A stretch of 64,000 bases of DNA from Carnobacterium mobile DSM 4848 (lineage in GTDB: Bacteria > Bacillota > Bacilli > Lactobacillales > Carnobacteriaceae). This document shows positions 50,651 through 60,856 of this stretch, in pieces. Each line of letters begins with the position of its first letter. Positions within the stretch are counted from its first letter, which is position 1. The stretch spans positions 310,001-374,000 of the forward strand of contig NZ_JQMR01000001.1 in NCBI RefSeq assembly GCF_000744825.1. Direction: 5' to 3'. A program made the position numbers and the translations under genes. The notes beneath the pieces were generated by a model, which was not told where the DNA came from, did no database searches, and saw only the letters and a program-made list of their open reading frames with translations.

Positions 50651-51774
50651 TCTTATTTGTAGGATTTATGGTTATTCTATTTTTGGTAGTCGGAATTATA
50701 ATGGGATTGACTCCGTTTATGGGGCGAAAAAGTAGTCAATTTGGTGTCAGCATACCTGAAACCTATGAAGAAGACGAGCAATTAAAAAAATGGATGAAAC
50801 AGTATTTCTTAATTACTATTACAAGCAGTATCCTTTTTACAATTCCTTTCTTTGTTTTTTCTCATATTAAAAATACAGCACAAGCAGAGATGCAACTAGG
50901 TATTTATAGTACTATAGGGATACTATTGATCTTAGTGATTGCTAGTTCATCTTATTTAGTGATCCATAAAAAAGTGCAGGCCTGGAAAAGGCAATTGCCA
51001 AAAGAAAGCGGGAGTTCGCAAGAAATTGTAGTAGATTTAAATTCTCGAAAAAACGGACTATTGATCCCAAATGCGATTATTGTCTTTAGTAACTTGATAA
51101 TTATTGGCGGAACAGCACTCATTACTTGGTTAAATTACCAACGGATTCCTGCTGTTTTCCCCATTCATTGGGGAATGAATTTCGAGCCAGACCGGTTTGC
51201 AACTAAATCCGTTAAAACTGTTTTTGGTTTATTGGGGATTCAGTTGATAATGACTCTTATTTTTGTAATAAGCAATTATTCAGTTAAAAAAGCAAAACAA
51301 GCTTTAGATCCTAAAAATCCCTCTATTTCTAATTTAAAAAATCGTCTCTTTCGCCAAGCTTGGTCTCGTTTTTCTTTACTCGTTTCTATTTTAACCCAGT
51401 TATTGCTAAGTGCACTTCAATTTGCTACTGTGCTGTTCAGCAAAGTGCCTATTAAGTGGTTTATCTACCTAACTATTTGCTATACGCTCTTTGTTTTAGG
51501 CTATACTGTTGTTCTATCTTTGAAATATGGGCAAGGCGGAGAACGGTTAAAAATACATGATATCCCAGAAGAAAAAACTAAGTCAGCACGTCGTTATAAT
51601 GAAGACCGGTATTGGAAGTTAGGGATTTTTTATTATAATTCTGATGATCCTTCAATTTGGATAGAAAAAAAGTTTGGAATTGGAATAACAATCAATTTTG
51701 CTCGATGGCAAAGTTGGGCAACTATCGGAGGAATTTTCTTATTGATAGCCATTCTAACATGGTTTTCTAAATAA
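50647..51774 (+). CDS. DUF1648/DUF5808 membrane protein
   Basis: 375 aa with about seven hydrophobic segments. The central IPAVFPIHWGMNFEPDRFATKS is the DUF1648 signature (PxHWxxxGxPDRxxxK), and the C-terminus YWKLGIFYYNSDDPSIWIEKKFGIGITINFARWQS is typical of DUF5808. Family function is unknown. It is translationally coupled to the GntR regulator, an association common in Firmicutes. No clear terminator follows. Confidence 0.88.
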   Translation: MILFVGFMVILFLVVGIIMGLTPFMGRKSSQFGVSIPETYEEDEQLKKWMKQYFLITITSSILFTIPFFVFSHIKNTAQAEMQLGIYSTIGILLILVIASSSYLVIHKKVQAWKRQLPKESGSSQEIVVDLNSRKNGLLIPNAIIVFSNLIIIGGTALITWLNYQRIPAVFPIHWGMNFEPDRFATKSVKTVFGLLGIQLIMTLIFVISNYSVKKAKQALDPKNPSISNLKNRLFRQAWSRFSLLVSILTQLLLSALQFATVLFSKVPIKWFIYLTICYTLFVLGYTVVLSLKYGQGGERLKIHDIPEEKTKSARRYNEDRYWKLGIFYYNSDDPSIWIEKKFGIGITINFARWQSWATIGGIFLLIAILTWFSK

Positions 51775-52050
51775 ACTCTTGTTCACTTAAGAAGCTTAAG
51801 AAAAAACCCTTCATCCTTATTCAGGTTTAAATGGACAAAGTAAGAAAATATCCGTACAATAGGTAATGGATTAGAATGGGGTATACTGAACATTACCTCA
51901 TTTTTTAGGTAATACGTGACGGAAAATATACTTGTTTACATCTTGGAACAAATGTAACAATAAGAATTCTCGCTGCATCATCTAAAGAGTAACCCAAAAA
52001 AAATCAAAATAAAACTCTCATAACTGTAAAAAATGAGGAGGAAATCAATA
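51775..52050. other. intergenic stretch before obgE
   Basis: No gene seen. A GGTATACT sequence near 51880 and GGTAATGG / CATTACCTCA complementarity (about 51862-51899) suggest a promoter or leader hairpin for obgE, but none is convincing. The usual neighbours rplU and rpmA are absent. Confidence 0.35.
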
Positions 52051-53367
52051 ATGTCAATGTTTTTAGATCAAGTAACAATTAGCGTAAAAGCTGGCAATGG
52101 CGGTAACGGCATGGTAGCTTTCAGGCGCGAAAAATATGTTCCAGATGGCGGACCGGCTGGTGGAGATGGCGGAAAAGGCGGAAGTTTAATTTTTATTGTT
52201 GATGAAGGATTACGAACTTTAATGGATTTTCGTTTTAATCGTCATTATAAAGGCGAAGATGGAGAACATGGAATGAGTAAAAGTATGCACGGCAGAGGAG
52301 CTGGAGATACATTCATCAAAGTCCCGCCTGGAACTGTTGTAAGAGATGTGGATACAGGAATTGTTTTAGGGGACTTAATTCATGAAGGACAACGCTTGAC
52401 AGTGGCAAAAGGCGGACGAGGCGGACGAGGCAATATTCGTTTTGCTACTCCAAGAAATCCAGCTCCTGAAGTGGCAGAAAACGGTGAACCCGGTGAAGAA
52501 CGGAATCTAGAATTAGAATTGAAAGTTCTAGCAGATGTCGGGTTAGTTGGTTTTCCGTCAGTTGGAAAATCTACTTTGCTTTCAATTGTTTCTGCAGCAC
52601 GTCCTAAAATCGGAGCCTATCATTTTACTACTCTGGTTCCTAATTTAGGAATGGTTCAAACAACTCAAGGAAAAAGTTTTGTGATGGCTGACTTGCCTGG
52701 ACTGATTGAAGGTGCATCACAAGGAGTGGGTCTTGGTATTCAATTTTTGAGACATATTGAGCGCACACGTGTGATTTTGCATGTGATTGATATGAGCGGC
52801 AGTGAAGGCAGAGACCCATACGAAGATTATGTAACAATCAATAAAGAACTTGAAAGCTATGACTTGCGTTTATTAGAACGGCCTCAGCTGATTGTTGCTA
52901 ATAAGATGGACATGCCTGAAGCGGAAGAAAATCTGAAAGCTTTTAAAAAGAAACTTCAGTCTTTGAAAGAAGATGAATATGAGGATGATATTCAAATTTT
53001 TCCTATTTCAGCGATTTCACATAAAGGTATCAATAATTTATTAAATGCAACGGCTGATGTGCTAGAGACTACTTCTGAATTCCACTTGGAAGAGTTGGAA
53101 CAAGAACAAGAAGAAGTTGTGTTATACAAACACACTGCTGAAGATAAAGGCTATAAAATTACAAGAGATCCTGATGCAACTTGGGTGATCTCAGGCGACA
53201 AACTAGAAAAATTATTTAAAATGACTAATTTTGATCACGATGAGTCCATTCGTCGTTTTGCTCGTCAATTAAGAGCAATGGGAATTGATGAAGAACTACG
53301 TGAACGCGGAGCAGTAGACGGAGATACAGTTCGTATTTTGAAATATGAATTTGAATTTGTTGAATAA
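52051..53367 (+). CDS. obgE: GTPase ObgE/CgtA
   Basis: Essential GTPase in ribosome assembly and stress response. About 438 aa: the glycine-rich Obg fold ([20 protein letters not shown] and [10 protein letters not shown]), the G domain with G1 [10 protein letters not shown]3 DLPGLIEGA and G4 NKMD, and a C-terminal OCT domain (about 345-435) ending in LKYEFEFVE. The ATG at 52051 follows GAGGAGGAAA. Single gene with its own terminator. Confidence 0.98.
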   Translation: MSMFLDQVTISVKAGNGGNGMVAFRREKYVPDGGPAGGDGGKGGSLIFIVDEGLRTLMDFRFNRHYKGEDGEHGMSKSMHGRGAGDTFIKVPPGTVVRDVDTGIVLGDLIHEGQRLTVAKGGRGGRGNIRFATPRNPAPEVAENGEPGEERNLELELKVLADVGLVGFPSVGKSTLLSIVSAARPKIGAYHFTTLVPNLGMVQTTQGKSFVMADLPGLIEGASQGVGLGIQFLRHIERTRVILHVIDMSGSEGRDPYEDYVTINKELESYDLRLLERPQLIVANKMDMPEAEENLKAFKKKLQSLKEDEYEDDIQIFPISAISHKGINNLLNATADVLETTSEFHLEELEQEQEEVVLYKHTAEDKGYKITRDPDATWVISGDKLEKLFKMTNFDHDESIRRFARQLRAMGIDEELRERGAVDGDTVRILKYEFEFVE

Positions 53368-53384
53368 GAGCTGTTGGAATTGAA

Positions 53385-53423
53385 AGGAAGCCACTTGACA
53401 TTTGCTCATGTGGTTTCTTTTTT
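53385..53423 (+). terminator. intrinsic terminator after obgE
   Basis: GAAGCCAC pairs with GTGGTTTC (one G-T pair), then six T. Confidence 0.78.
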
Positions 53424-53529
53424 TCGGGAAGTGCTTATCGCTATATTAACGCAATTTTGTTAAACTAAAGAGGAGTTTCTACTTGCTGTTAACGAGTGAT
53501 AAAAATCTATAGAGTTAGGATCGGATAAA

Positions 53530-54468
53530 ATGGAATTATTATTTTTAGGAACAGGTGCAGGAGTTCCGGCAAAACACCGCAATGTCACAAGCATTGCATT
53601 AAAATTATTGGATGAAAGAAACAGCGTTTGGCTATTTGATTGTGGTGAAGCAACACAACAGCAAATCCTCCATACCACTTTAAAACCGCGGAAAATCGAT
53701 AAAATTTTTATTACCCATCTTCATGGCGATCATATTTTTGGCTTGCCAGGATTAATCAGCAGCCGTTCATTTCAAGGAGGAGAAGGACCTTTAACGATAT
53801 ATGGACCAAAAGGAATCAAACAGTTTGTTTTGACCAGTTTAAAGGTTTCTGGTACGTATTTAAAATACTCTTTGAAGTTTCATGAAATTAATGAACCTGG
53901 TATTCTTTTTGAAGACACACAATTTAAAGTTTCTTGTCTTCCTCTTGAACATGGTATTCAATCTTTTGGCTATCGGATCCAAGAAGCGGATCATCAAGGA
54001 AGTTTGCAAGTTGAAAAGCTAAAAGAAGTAGGTGTACCATTTGGTCCGCTATATGGGAAATTAAAACAAGGAGAAACAATTACTCTGCCGGACGGCCGCA
54101 CTTTTAATGGAAAAGATTTTATTGGCGCGACCCAAAAAGGCCGGATTGTCACAATTCTTGGCGATACCAAAAAGACTGCAAACAGTGTAATCTTGGCTAA
54201 AGATGCTGATGTGCTTGTTCATGAAAGTACTTTTGAAGGATCGGAACAAAAAATGGCTCGTGACTATAACCATTCTACGAATCGTGATGCAGCAGAAGTT
54301 GCTTTAGAATCAGGAGCTAAGCGGTTATTATTAACGCATATCAGTGCCCGTTATTTAGGAAAAGACGCTTATGCATTAGAACAAGAAGCACAAAAAACCT
54401 TTAAACATACACATATCGTAAAAGATTTTGAAGAGGTTAATATTCCGCTACAAAAAGAAACCCATTAA
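53530..54468 (+). CDS. rnz: ribonuclease Z
   Basis: Endonuclease that removes 3' trailers from tRNA precursors; relevant here because both tRNAs in this window lack an encoded CCA. 312 aa metallo-beta-lactamase fold with [13 protein letters not shown], the zinc motif [13 protein letters not shown] and the later metal ligands in [10 protein letters not shown] and [21 protein letters not shown] precedes the ATG. The SDR gene follows after 17 bases, so the pair is probably one operon. Confidence 0.97.
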   Translation: MELLFLGTGAGVPAKHRNVTSIALKLLDERNSVWLFDCGEATQQQILHTTLKPRKIDKIFITHLHGDHIFGLPGLISSRSFQGGEGPLTIYGPKGIKQFVLTSLKVSGTYLKYSLKFHEINEPGILFEDTQFKVSCLPLEHGIQSFGYRIQEADHQGSLQVEKLKEVGVPFGPLYGKLKQGETITLPDGRTFNGKDFIGATQKGRIVTILGDTKKTANSVILAKDADVLVHESTFEGSEQKMARDYNHSTNRDAAEVALESGAKRLLLTHISARYLGKDAYALEQEAQKTFKHTHIVKDFEEVNIPLQKETH

Positions 54469-54485
54469 AGAAGGGAAAAAGACAG

Positions 54486-55289
54486 ATGAAAAATAAACAA
54501 GAACGATTAACAGATCAGATTATTTTTATTACAGGTGGTTCAACTGGATTAGGCGAACAAATTGCATATGCAGCTGCTAAACAAGGTGCAGTTGTAGTAG
54601 TTAGTGCACGCAGAATGGATCTACTTTTAGAAGTTAAAAAAAAGTGTGCTGCTTTGTCTGGGAAAGAAGCTTATGCATATGCAATGGATGTATCTGATCC
54701 TGAAGCCATTCAAAAAGTAATTGAAGATGTATACCAGCAAGTAGGAAAAATCGATGTTTTAATCAATAATGCAGGATTTGGTCATTTTGAAGAAGCGTTA
54801 ACTTTTGATATGGCGCTTGCTGAAAAAATGTTTAGAGTCAATGTGCTGGGTATGATGTACGTTACACAATTGGTTGCTATCCAAATGGCAGAGAGAAAAC
54901 AAGGACACATTATTAATATTGCTTCACAAGCTGGAAAAATAGCCACACCAAAATCAACTATCTATTCTGCTACAAAATTTGCAGTAATGGGTTACTCAAA
55001 TGCGCTGCGCTTAGAATTGAAGCCTTTAAACATTTATGTGACAACTGTTAATCCTGGTCCAATCGAAACGAACTTTTTTGATATCGCGGATGAGAGCGGC
55101 AATTATTTAGAAAAAGTAGGCCGCATGGTCTTAAATCCAGTTATGGTTGCTAACCGTATCGTAGAATTGATTGGCACATCCAAAAGAGAGCTGAATTTGC
55201 CTTATCTAATGGAAGTTGCGGGTAAATTGTATTCTTTATTCCCAAGAACTGGTGATTTTTTAGCTTTAACCTTTTTCAATAACAAATAA
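54486..55289 (+). CDS. SDR family oxidoreductase (YqjQ-like)
   Basis: NAD(P)-dependent short-chain dehydrogenase of 267 aa; substrate unknown. TGGSTGLGEQIA binds cofactor, INNAGFGHFEEA is the NNAG motif, the active site is Ser in NIASQAGKI and YSATKFA (YxxxK). The C-terminal extension with LPYLMEVAGKLYSLFP looks partly hydrophobic and may associate with the membrane, as in B. subtilis YqjQ-type proteins. GAAGGGAAAAAG precedes the ATG. Co-transcribed with rnz. No strong terminator follows; a family A repeat begins at about 55353. Confidence 0.88.
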   Translation: MKNKQERLTDQIIFITGGSTGLGEQIAYAAAKQGAVVVVSARRMDLLLEVKKKCAALSGKEAYAYAMDVSDPEAIQKVIEDVYQQVGKIDVLINNAGFGHFEEALTFDMALAEKMFRVNVLGMMYVTQLVAIQMAERKQGHIINIASQAGKIATPKSTIYSATKFAVMGYSNALRLELKPLNIYVTTVNPGPIETNFFDIADESGNYLEKVGRMVLNPVMVANRIVELIGTSKRELNLPYLMEVAGKLYSLFPRTGDFLALTFFNNK

Positions 55290-55352
55290 AGCTTTTTCTT
55301 AGGGAGAATAACCTGTACTATGCTAAAATATAAATTGAGAAGTTAGTTTTTT

Positions 55353-55440
55353 ATAGAGTTGGGTATTAGACGAAAGGAGCGTTGCTCCCCAAGTCGTACT
55401 CTCTATTTTTAAGAAGGGCAAGCAGGTTTGTCCGCTTTAC
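55353..55440. repeat. intergenic repeat, family A (copy 4)
   Basis: Head ATAGAGTTGGGTATTA (55353-55368) is followed at once by GAC-GAAA-GGAGC-gtt-GCTCC-CCAA-GTC (55369-55395), the same motif as at 42645 with a longer inner stem. It ends in GGGCAA-gcaggt-TTGTCC (55416-55433) and a short T-run. It lies between the SDR and LapA-like genes. Confidence 0.55.
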
Positions 55441-55463
55441 TTAGTTAGAAGGGGGAAGGAACG

Positions 55464-55871
55464 ATGAAAAAACAGTGGGGAACAGTTTTAGCCATCATAT
55501 TGGTGTTATTAATTGCATTATTTGCCGTCTTAAATGTAGCAGACGTGCCAGTTAATTTCGGTTTTGCTTTAGTTACATGGCCATTAATTATGGTGATTTT
55601 AGGTTCTTTGTTTATTGGAGCGTTGATTACGGTTTTGATTGCAACGAGTACAGCGTATAGAACAAAGAAAAAAATTAAAAATTATGAATCCGATTTGTCA
55701 AATGCAGAAGAAACAAAACAACAAGAGTTGAAACAAGTAAGAGAAGAATACGAACATAAGATAACTGAAAAAGATGAAAAAATAATTGAACAAGCAAATA
55801 AAATTGATAGTTTAGAAAAAGAGTTGGTTGAACGAATGACGTCTAAAACACCTACACCGCCGACTTTATAA
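55464..55871 (+). CDS. LapA family (DUF1049) membrane protein
   Basis: 135 aa. Two transmembrane segments (about 6-26 and 38-62) with VLNVADVPVNFGFALVTWPLIMVILGSLFIGALI between, which is the DUF1049/LapA pattern, followed by a long coiled-coil cytosolic tail (about 75-125; SNAEETKQQELKQVREEYEH) and a Thr/Pro end. In E. coli LapA works with LapB in envelope regulation; that partner is not recognised here, so function in this organism is unknown. AAGGGGGAAGGA precedes the ATG. Confidence 0.88.
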   Translation: MKKQWGTVLAIILVLLIALFAVLNVADVPVNFGFALVTWPLIMVILGSLFIGALITVLIATSTAYRTKKKIKNYESDLSNAEETKQQELKQVREEYEHKITEKDEKIIEQANKIDSLEKELVERMTSKTPTPPTL

Positions 55872-55907
55872 TATAAAATCAGTTGCTGATTGCTTCTAAT
55901 GAGTAAG

Positions 55908-55949
55908 AATGTAAGAAAAATCCGTTAGCGGAAGTTTCTTACATTTTTT
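55908..55949 (+). terminator. intrinsic terminator after the LapA-like gene
   Basis: AATGTAAGAAA pairs with TTTCTTACATT around an inner TCCG/CGGA stem, then a T-tract in which the next repeat begins. Confidence 0.85.
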
Positions 55950-56178
55950 GGTTCTATTATTTTTTGGCATTGGTAAGAAAAATGAATCTATCCCACAATC
56001 TTGAAGTTTTTGGAGGAATAGCGGCTGCTTGCAGCCATGTAAAGGATTCAAAGTAGCACTGTAAGCATGAGCCCAAGTGTATCATGTCTATAAAACTGCT
56101 AAAGCAGTAACAGCCATGACAAGGCTTGAAAGGCTGGAGACACGAAATGATCCAGTCGTTCCCATGGCTCTTGCAAGC
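55950..56178. mobile_element. ISL3-type non-autonomous element (MITE), copy 3, diverged
   Basis: Left end GGTTCTATTA, conserved GGAATAGCGGCTGCTTGCAG and CAGTCGTTCCCATGGCTC, but the middle (56050-56130) is unrelated to the other copies and the right inverted repeat is missing. The fold is kept: P1 GCTTGC+AGCCATG (56027-56039) with CATGGCT-ctt-GCAAGC (56163-56178), two pairs longer than the other copies; P2 is replaced by ACTGC-TAAA-GCAGT; P3 is CTGGA with TCCAG. Confidence 0.7.
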
Positions 56179-56249
56179 GACTAATTTATCGTGTTACTAT
56201 GTATACGGTTACTTTTAAGGGAGAGAGATACTTGTAAATGTTAACTAGT
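56179..56249. other. intergenic remainder before the DUF1836 promoter
   Basis: No gene or clear repeat seen between the diverged mobile element and the inverted repeat at 56250. Confidence 0.4.
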
Positions 56250-56291
56250 TTCCAAAACTAGTTTGTCTAGTTTTGGAATTAATGGTAAAAT
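56250..56291 (+). promoter_or_regulatory. promoter and inverted-repeat operator of DUF1836-degV
   Basis: TTGTCT (56263-56268), 17 bases, TAAAAT (56286-56291). An 11-bp perfect inverted repeat TTCCAAAACTA / TAGTTTTGGAA (56250-56260 and 56268-56278) spans the -35. Confidence 0.65.
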
Positions 56292-56325
56292 ACAATTAAT
56301 CATAGAAAATGAAACAGGTGAGATA

Positions 56326-56907
56326 GTGAATAAAATAGAAGAAGAGCTTATTGAGTGGACACAAGAGATTACTCAGTTTCATTTCCCGCGCTGGGAAGAA
56401 TTGCCTGACTTTGATCTTTATATGGATCAAGTTTTGACTTTAATTGATAAATACCTCTTTGTTTTTAATCCAAGTAAACAGAAAAAGATTATTACAGCTT
56501 CAATGATAAACAACTATGTGAAACTGGATTTAATTCCTCCACCTGTAAAAAAAAGGTATAAAAAAAAGCATTTAGCTTATTTGATTGCTATATCCGTTTT
56601 AAAACAAGTGTTAACCATCCCAGAAGTTAAAGAAGGCCTCGTTTATCAAGCTTCTATCAGTGGAATTCGTGGGGCATATGATTTATTTTGTACAGAACAA
56701 GAAGCCGCATTAGTAGCCATTGGGTCTCATCTTGAAAAGAAAGAACCTTCTCCGTTGCCATTGTTGCCAAATGACACTGACATGAACAATTTAGTTGTGC
56801 GAACTGCAACGATTGCAGTAGCAACAAAAATTGTTACAGAAAAAACGTTAGCACTGATTGGAGAAGAAAAGGTAAGAAATAAAAAAGATGGTAAATCGAA
56901 AAAATAA
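56326..56907 (+). CDS. DUF1836 domain protein
   Basis: About 193 aa from the GTG at 56326 behind AGGTGAG; a longer frame from TTG 56263 exists, but its first codons are a promoter and an inverted repeat. The family core is clear: WTQEITQFHFPRWEELPDFDLYMDQVLTLIDKYL, then MINNYVKLDLIPPPVKKRYKKKHLAYLIAISVLKQVL, which resembles a MerR/HTH-like fold, and a C-terminal helical part. DUF1836 proteins often lie beside degV genes in Firmicutes and may be regulators. degV follows after 18 bases, so the pair is an operon. Confidence 0.88.
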   Translation: MNKIEEELIEWTQEITQFHFPRWEELPDFDLYMDQVLTLIDKYLFVFNPSKQKKIITASMINNYVKLDLIPPPVKKRYKKKHLAYLIAISVLKQVLTIPEVKEGLVYQASISGIRGAYDLFCTEQEAALVAIGSHLEKKEPSPLPLLPNDTDMNNLVVRTATIAVATKIVTEKTLALIGEEKVRNKKDGKSKK

Positions 56908-56925
56908 AATTGCGAGGTAAAGAAT

Positions 56926-57792
56926 ATGACTGAAGAAAAAGTTGCGTTTCTTGTGGATTCTGGTTCTAATGTACCTGAAGAGTATATTGCATTAGGAAAC
57001 ATGAAAGTTATTCCATTAAAAGTTATTTATCAAGATGAAGAATATACGGACAATGTAGATATTACTGCACAAGATGTTTATGATCGTCTTAATGAAGAAA
57101 TTCCTAAGACTTCTCTTCCGAGTGGAGAAGTGATTAGCGAAATTTTAGCACAAATTCAAGCAGAAGGATTTAAAAAAGTTATTTGTGTGACTATTTCAAG
57201 TGGATTAAGCGGTACAAATAATATGGTTCGTCTTGTAGCTGAAAATTTTAAAGATATGGATATTTTTACAGTTGATTCGAAAAATATTGGAATAGGCAGT
57301 GGCTTAATTGCTGTTCAAGCTTATAACTATGTCGAAAATGGTCTAAAGTGGGAAACCATCAAAGATAAATTACTTGAAGATGTGAAAAAATCTAAAGTGT
57401 TTTTTCATGTACCCACATTAGAATACTTGCAAAAAGGTGGACGTATTGGTTTAGTGGCTTCTATTTTAGGGAATATGTTGAATTTAAAACCGATTATTAC
57501 CTGTAATGAGGATGGGGTTTATGATACAGTTGCAAAAATTCGCGGGAGTAAAAAAAGTGTGCAAAAAGCCATTGATTTAGCCAAGGAATTTGCAGGGAAT
57601 GCTAAAAAGTATAATTTAGCGATTGCTTATGGAGGTAAGACGGCCAAAGCTCAAGTGCAAGAGATCCGTGCAGAACTTCAGAAACAACTACCGCATTTTG
57701 AACACACATTTGAAGGGGAAGTGAGCCCGGCATTGGGTGTCCATACTGGTCCTGGTTTGATCGGAATTGGTATAAGCATCTTAGAGCCTTAA
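56926..57792 (+). CDS. DegV family fatty-acid-binding protein
   Basis: 288 aa. DegV/FakB-type proteins bind fatty acids, and some act as FakB partners of fatty-acid kinase FakA. VAFLVDSGSNVPEEY, TSLPSGEVISEI (Thr/Ser for the carboxylate), VTISSGLSGTNN, FHVPTLEYLQKGGRIG and GPGLIGIGI are the family motifs. No fakA is in the window. Link to lipid supply is plausible given the complete fab operon nearby but is an inference. GCGAGG precedes the ATG. Confidence 0.93.
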   Translation: MTEEKVAFLVDSGSNVPEEYIALGNMKVIPLKVIYQDEEYTDNVDITAQDVYDRLNEEIPKTSLPSGEVISEILAQIQAEGFKKVICVTISSGLSGTNNMVRLVAENFKDMDIFTVDSKNIGIGSGLIAVQAYNYVENGLKWETIKDKLLEDVKKSKVFFHVPTLEYLQKGGRIGLVASILGNMLNLKPIITCNEDGVYDTVAKIRGSKKSVQKAIDLAKEFAGNAKKYNLAIAYGGKTAKAQVQEIRAELQKQLPHFEHTFEGEVSPALGVHTGPGLIGIGISILEP

Positions 57793-57850
57793 TAAGGAGA
57801 AAGTCCTTTTAGGTCTGCTCAAACAATAAATACTTAAACAATAGCTAACT

Positions 57851-57896
57851 AAGGCTGGAATAAAGTGAGATGACCACTTTATTCCAGCCTTTAATT
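57851..57896 (+). terminator. intrinsic terminator after degV
   Basis: AAGGCTGGAATAAAGTG pairs perfectly with CACTTTATTCCAGCCTT, then a T-rich tract. Confidence 0.9.
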
Positions 57897-57956
57897 TATG
57901 AATCAACCTTTTTTAGTGTTTATTTGTTATAATGTAAAAGTTAGGAGTGAAGTCGT

Positions 57957-60293
57957 TTGTTAAAAACACATACAAAATGGAAAGTAAAAGAAGAATTGCC
58001 GTTAAGTGAAGTAAAGAGACAAGAACTAGATCCAGAATCTGCTTATACATCGTTGTTTCTTTCTCTGTGTCTGCAAAAAGGACTGGAAACCGCAGAAGAA
58101 ATCCAACAATTTTTGCAACCTGATGAAACATGGATTCACGATCCTTTTATGTTGAAGGATATGGATAAAGCTGTTTCACGGATTATGGAAGCTATTGAAA
58201 ATGGCGAACGAATCACTGTATATGGAGATTACGATTCGGATGGTGTTACCAGTACCGCTGTACTAAAAGAAACCATAGAAATGATTGGAGGAGAAGTAGA
58301 TTTTTACATTCCCAATCGGTTTGATGATGGCTATGGTCCAAATGTTCAAGCATTTGAAAACTTAATTTCATCAGGCACAGCACTAATTCTCACTTGTGAC
58401 AATGGTATTTCAGGTCATGAAGCCATTGCCCGAGCAAATGAATTAGGAGTAGACGTTATTGTAACCGATCATCATGAAGTACCAGCAGAGTTGCCAGCCG
58501 CTTATGCTTTAATTCATCCACGTCACCCAGAAGGGAATTATCCCTTTGGCGAATTAGCAGGAGTCGGAGTAGCTTTTAAGTTAGCTACTGCGTTACTAGG
58601 CGAAATGCCTTTTGAGTTACTAGATTTGGTAGCTATAGGAACCATAGCAGATTTAGTATCGCTAACAGGAGAAAACCGAGCATTGGTTCTACAAGGTTTA
58701 GCTGTTTTGAAAGATTCTCAAAGAATCGGAATAGCGGCCCTTTGTAAGGTTGCTGGCGTGAAACAATCAGAAATAGACGAAGAAACAATTGGGTTTATAT
58801 TGGCTCCCCGTTTAAATGCGATAGGACGTTTAGGTGATGCTGCTCCTGCGGTAGAACTACTAACGACATTTGATGAAGAGGAAGCTGTTACATTAGCTAA
58901 ACAGATTAATGAAAAAAATAGTGAACGGCAAACCATTGTAGCTTCCATTACAGCAGAAGCTTTTAATATGATTGAAAAAAACGATAGCAATCCTCATGTA
59001 TATGTTTTAGCGAAAGAAGGTTGGCATGAAGGTGTTTTAGGTATCGTTGCAAGTAAAGTCGTAGGGAAAACGGGCAAACCTGCTATTGTTCTTAATATAG
59101 ACAAAGAGAAAGGGTCAGCAAAGGGTTCAGGCCGTAGCGTCGCTGCTTACCATCTTTACCATGCTTTGGAAGATGTCGCGCATTTAACTACGACTTTCGG
59201 CGGTCACCATATGGCAGCTGGATTAACTGTGCCTATCGAAAATATTCCGACGATTCAAACCGAACTTAATGCCTTTTTAGTGCAAAGCGGCTTGGAAGAT
59301 CAATTAGCTGAGGAAATAGTTATTGATGAGCAGTTAAAGTTAACCGAGATTACTCTTGAAGCTATTGAAGAGATTCAACAACTTGCGCCATTTGGAACAG
59401 ATAATTTAAAGCCGACTTTTATTTTAGAAAAAGCTAAAGCTCAGGATGTTAGAAGAATTGGCAGCGACCAAGCTCATTTAAAATTAAAGTTAGTCAATGA
59501 TGAAACTTCCTTAGATGTAATTGGTTTTCAGTTTGGATCAGTTGCTGAGGAAATAGGAATAGATGCAGAACTGACTTTGGTAGGAAAGTTAAGCATCAAC
59601 GAATGGAATGGGTTACGCAAACCTCAGTTAATGATAGAAGACTTAGCTATTGAAGGGATGCAAGTCTTCGATTTAAGAAGTACCCAAATCTCTCCAACTA
59701 TTTGGAAACTAGCTTCGGCTGATTATGTTTTTTTTGACAAAAAAAATTACGAAGCAAATGTAGAAAAACTGGCTGAAGCTAGCTCTGCCCAGTTAATTAC
59801 CGATTTTTCTGCAACTGAAGGATTTAAGATGCAGACAGCGCATCTTATTTTAGTAGATTGTCCTCCAGATTTAGCTTGGTTAAGCCGTTTACTACAAAAT
59901 TGTCGTCCAGAAAAAATTACTGTTTGTTTTTTTAGTCAAGAGAATGCTTATTTAGAAGGAATGCCAACTCGTGATCAATTCACTAAAGTATATAAATTTA
60001 TAACGACACATGTGAATATCAATGTACGACAACAATTAAATTTATTAGCCGACTTTTTAAAAATAAAAGAAAACTTGTTAATTTTCATGATTTCAGTGTT
60101 TTTTGAAGTAGGATTTGTTACAATAAAAGACGGTGTTATGAACATAGTTCAAAATACCGAAAAAAGAGAATTAACAAAAACAGATAAATATCAAAAACGA
60201 CTGAGAAAAATAGAAGCTGAAGAAGCCCTTATTTACAGTCACTTTACAGAACTGGAAAGCTGGCTAAAGGCTCAGCTGAAAAAAGAACTGTAA
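57957..60293 (+). CDS. recJ: single-stranded-DNA-specific exonuclease RecJ
   Basis: 5'-3' exonuclease used in mismatch repair and recombination. 778 aa from a TTG at 57957 preceded by AGGAGTGAAG. DHH motifs are visible: [30 protein letters not shown] and the DHHA1 part [16 protein letters not shown] ... [10 protein letters not shown]. The OB-fold region and a long C-terminal extension typical of Firmicutes follow. A TTGTTATAATG -10 lies near 57925. apt starts 23 bases after the stop, as in other Firmicutes where recJ-apt are paired. Confidence 0.96.
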   Translation: MLKTHTKWKVKEELPLSEVKRQELDPESAYTSLFLSLCLQKGLETAEEIQQFLQPDETWIHDPFMLKDMDKAVSRIMEAIENGERITVYGDYDSDGVTSTAVLKETIEMIGGEVDFYIPNRFDDGYGPNVQAFENLISSGTALILTCDNGISGHEAIARANELGVDVIVTDHHEVPAELPAAYALIHPRHPEGNYPFGELAGVGVAFKLATALLGEMPFELLDLVAIGTIADLVSLTGENRALVLQGLAVLKDSQRIGIAALCKVAGVKQSEIDEETIGFILAPRLNAIGRLGDAAPAVELLTTFDEEEAVTLAKQINEKNSERQTIVASITAEAFNMIEKNDSNPHVYVLAKEGWHEGVLGIVASKVVGKTGKPAIVLNIDKEKGSAKGSGRSVAAYHLYHALEDVAHLTTTFGGHHMAAGLTVPIENIPTIQTELNAFLVQSGLEDQLAEEIVIDEQLKLTEITLEAIEEIQQLAPFGTDNLKPTFILEKAKAQDVRRIGSDQAHLKLKLVNDETSLDVIGFQFGSVAEEIGIDAELTLVGKLSINEWNGLRKPQLMIEDLAIEGMQVFDLRSTQISPTIWKLASADYVFFDKKNYEANVEKLAEASSAQLITDFSATEGFKMQTAHLILVDCPPDLAWLSRLLQNCRPEKITVCFFSQENAYLEGMPTRDQFTKVYKFITTHVNINVRQQLNLLADFLKIKENLLIFMISVFFEVGFVTIKDGVMNIVQNTEKRELTKTDKYQKRLRKIEAEEALIYSHFTELESWLKAQLKKEL

Positions 60294-60316
60294 AATTGAA
60301 TGGAGGAAAAGATTCA

Positions 60317-60829
60317 ATGGATTTAAAAGAATATATTGCAGACGTACCGGATTTCCCAGAAGAAGGTATTATTTTTCGTGACATTTCACCCTTGATGGCA
60401 GATGGGGAAGCTTATCGTTATGCAACAAATGAAATTGTTCAGTATGCAAAAAATAAAGAGGTAGACATGATTGTTGGACCGGAAGCTCGCGGTTTTATCG
60501 TTGGTTGTCCTGTAGCTTATGAATTAGGTATCGGTTTTGCTCCTGCAAGAAAAAAAGGGAAACTTCCGCGTGAAACGGTTGAAGTTAACTATGGTCTAGA
60601 ATACGGCAATGATATTCTACAAATTCATAAAGATGCCATTAAACCTGGCCAAAAAGTTTTAGTTTGTGATGATCTTTTAGCCACAGGCGGCACCATTGCA
60701 GCAACCATCAAATTAATCGAACAATTAGGTGGAGAAGTTGTAGGGACAGCTTTCCTTGTTGAATTAAGTGAATTAAAAGGCCGCGATAAAATTAAAGACT
60801 ACGATATTTTAGCTTTAATGGAATATTGA
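60317..60829 (+). CDS. apt: adenine phosphoribosyltransferase
   Basis: Salvages adenine to AMP with PRPP. About 170 aa from the ATG at 60317 behind [37 protein letters not shown] is the N-terminal signature, [10 protein letters not shown] and the PRPP loop [16 protein letters not shown] are intact, and [20 protein letters not shown] is the flexible loop. No terminator lies directly behind it: the mobile element at 60857 comes first and the terminator at 61116, so its transcript probably includes that element. Confidence 0.97.
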   Translation: MDLKEYIADVPDFPEEGIIFRDISPLMADGEAYRYATNEIVQYAKNKEVDMIVGPEARGFIVGCPVAYELGIGFAPARKKGKLPRETVEVNYGLEYGNDILQIHKDAIKPGQKVLVCDDLLATGGTIAATIKLIEQLGGEVVGTAFLVELSELKGRDKIKDYDILALMEY

Positions 60830-60848
60830 TTTTTTTCTTTAACAAATA

Positions 60849-60856
60849 AATAAACA
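60849..60856. repeat. 8-bp target duplication of MITE copy 2, left
   Basis: AATAAACA, repeated at 61109-61116. Confidence 0.82.
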
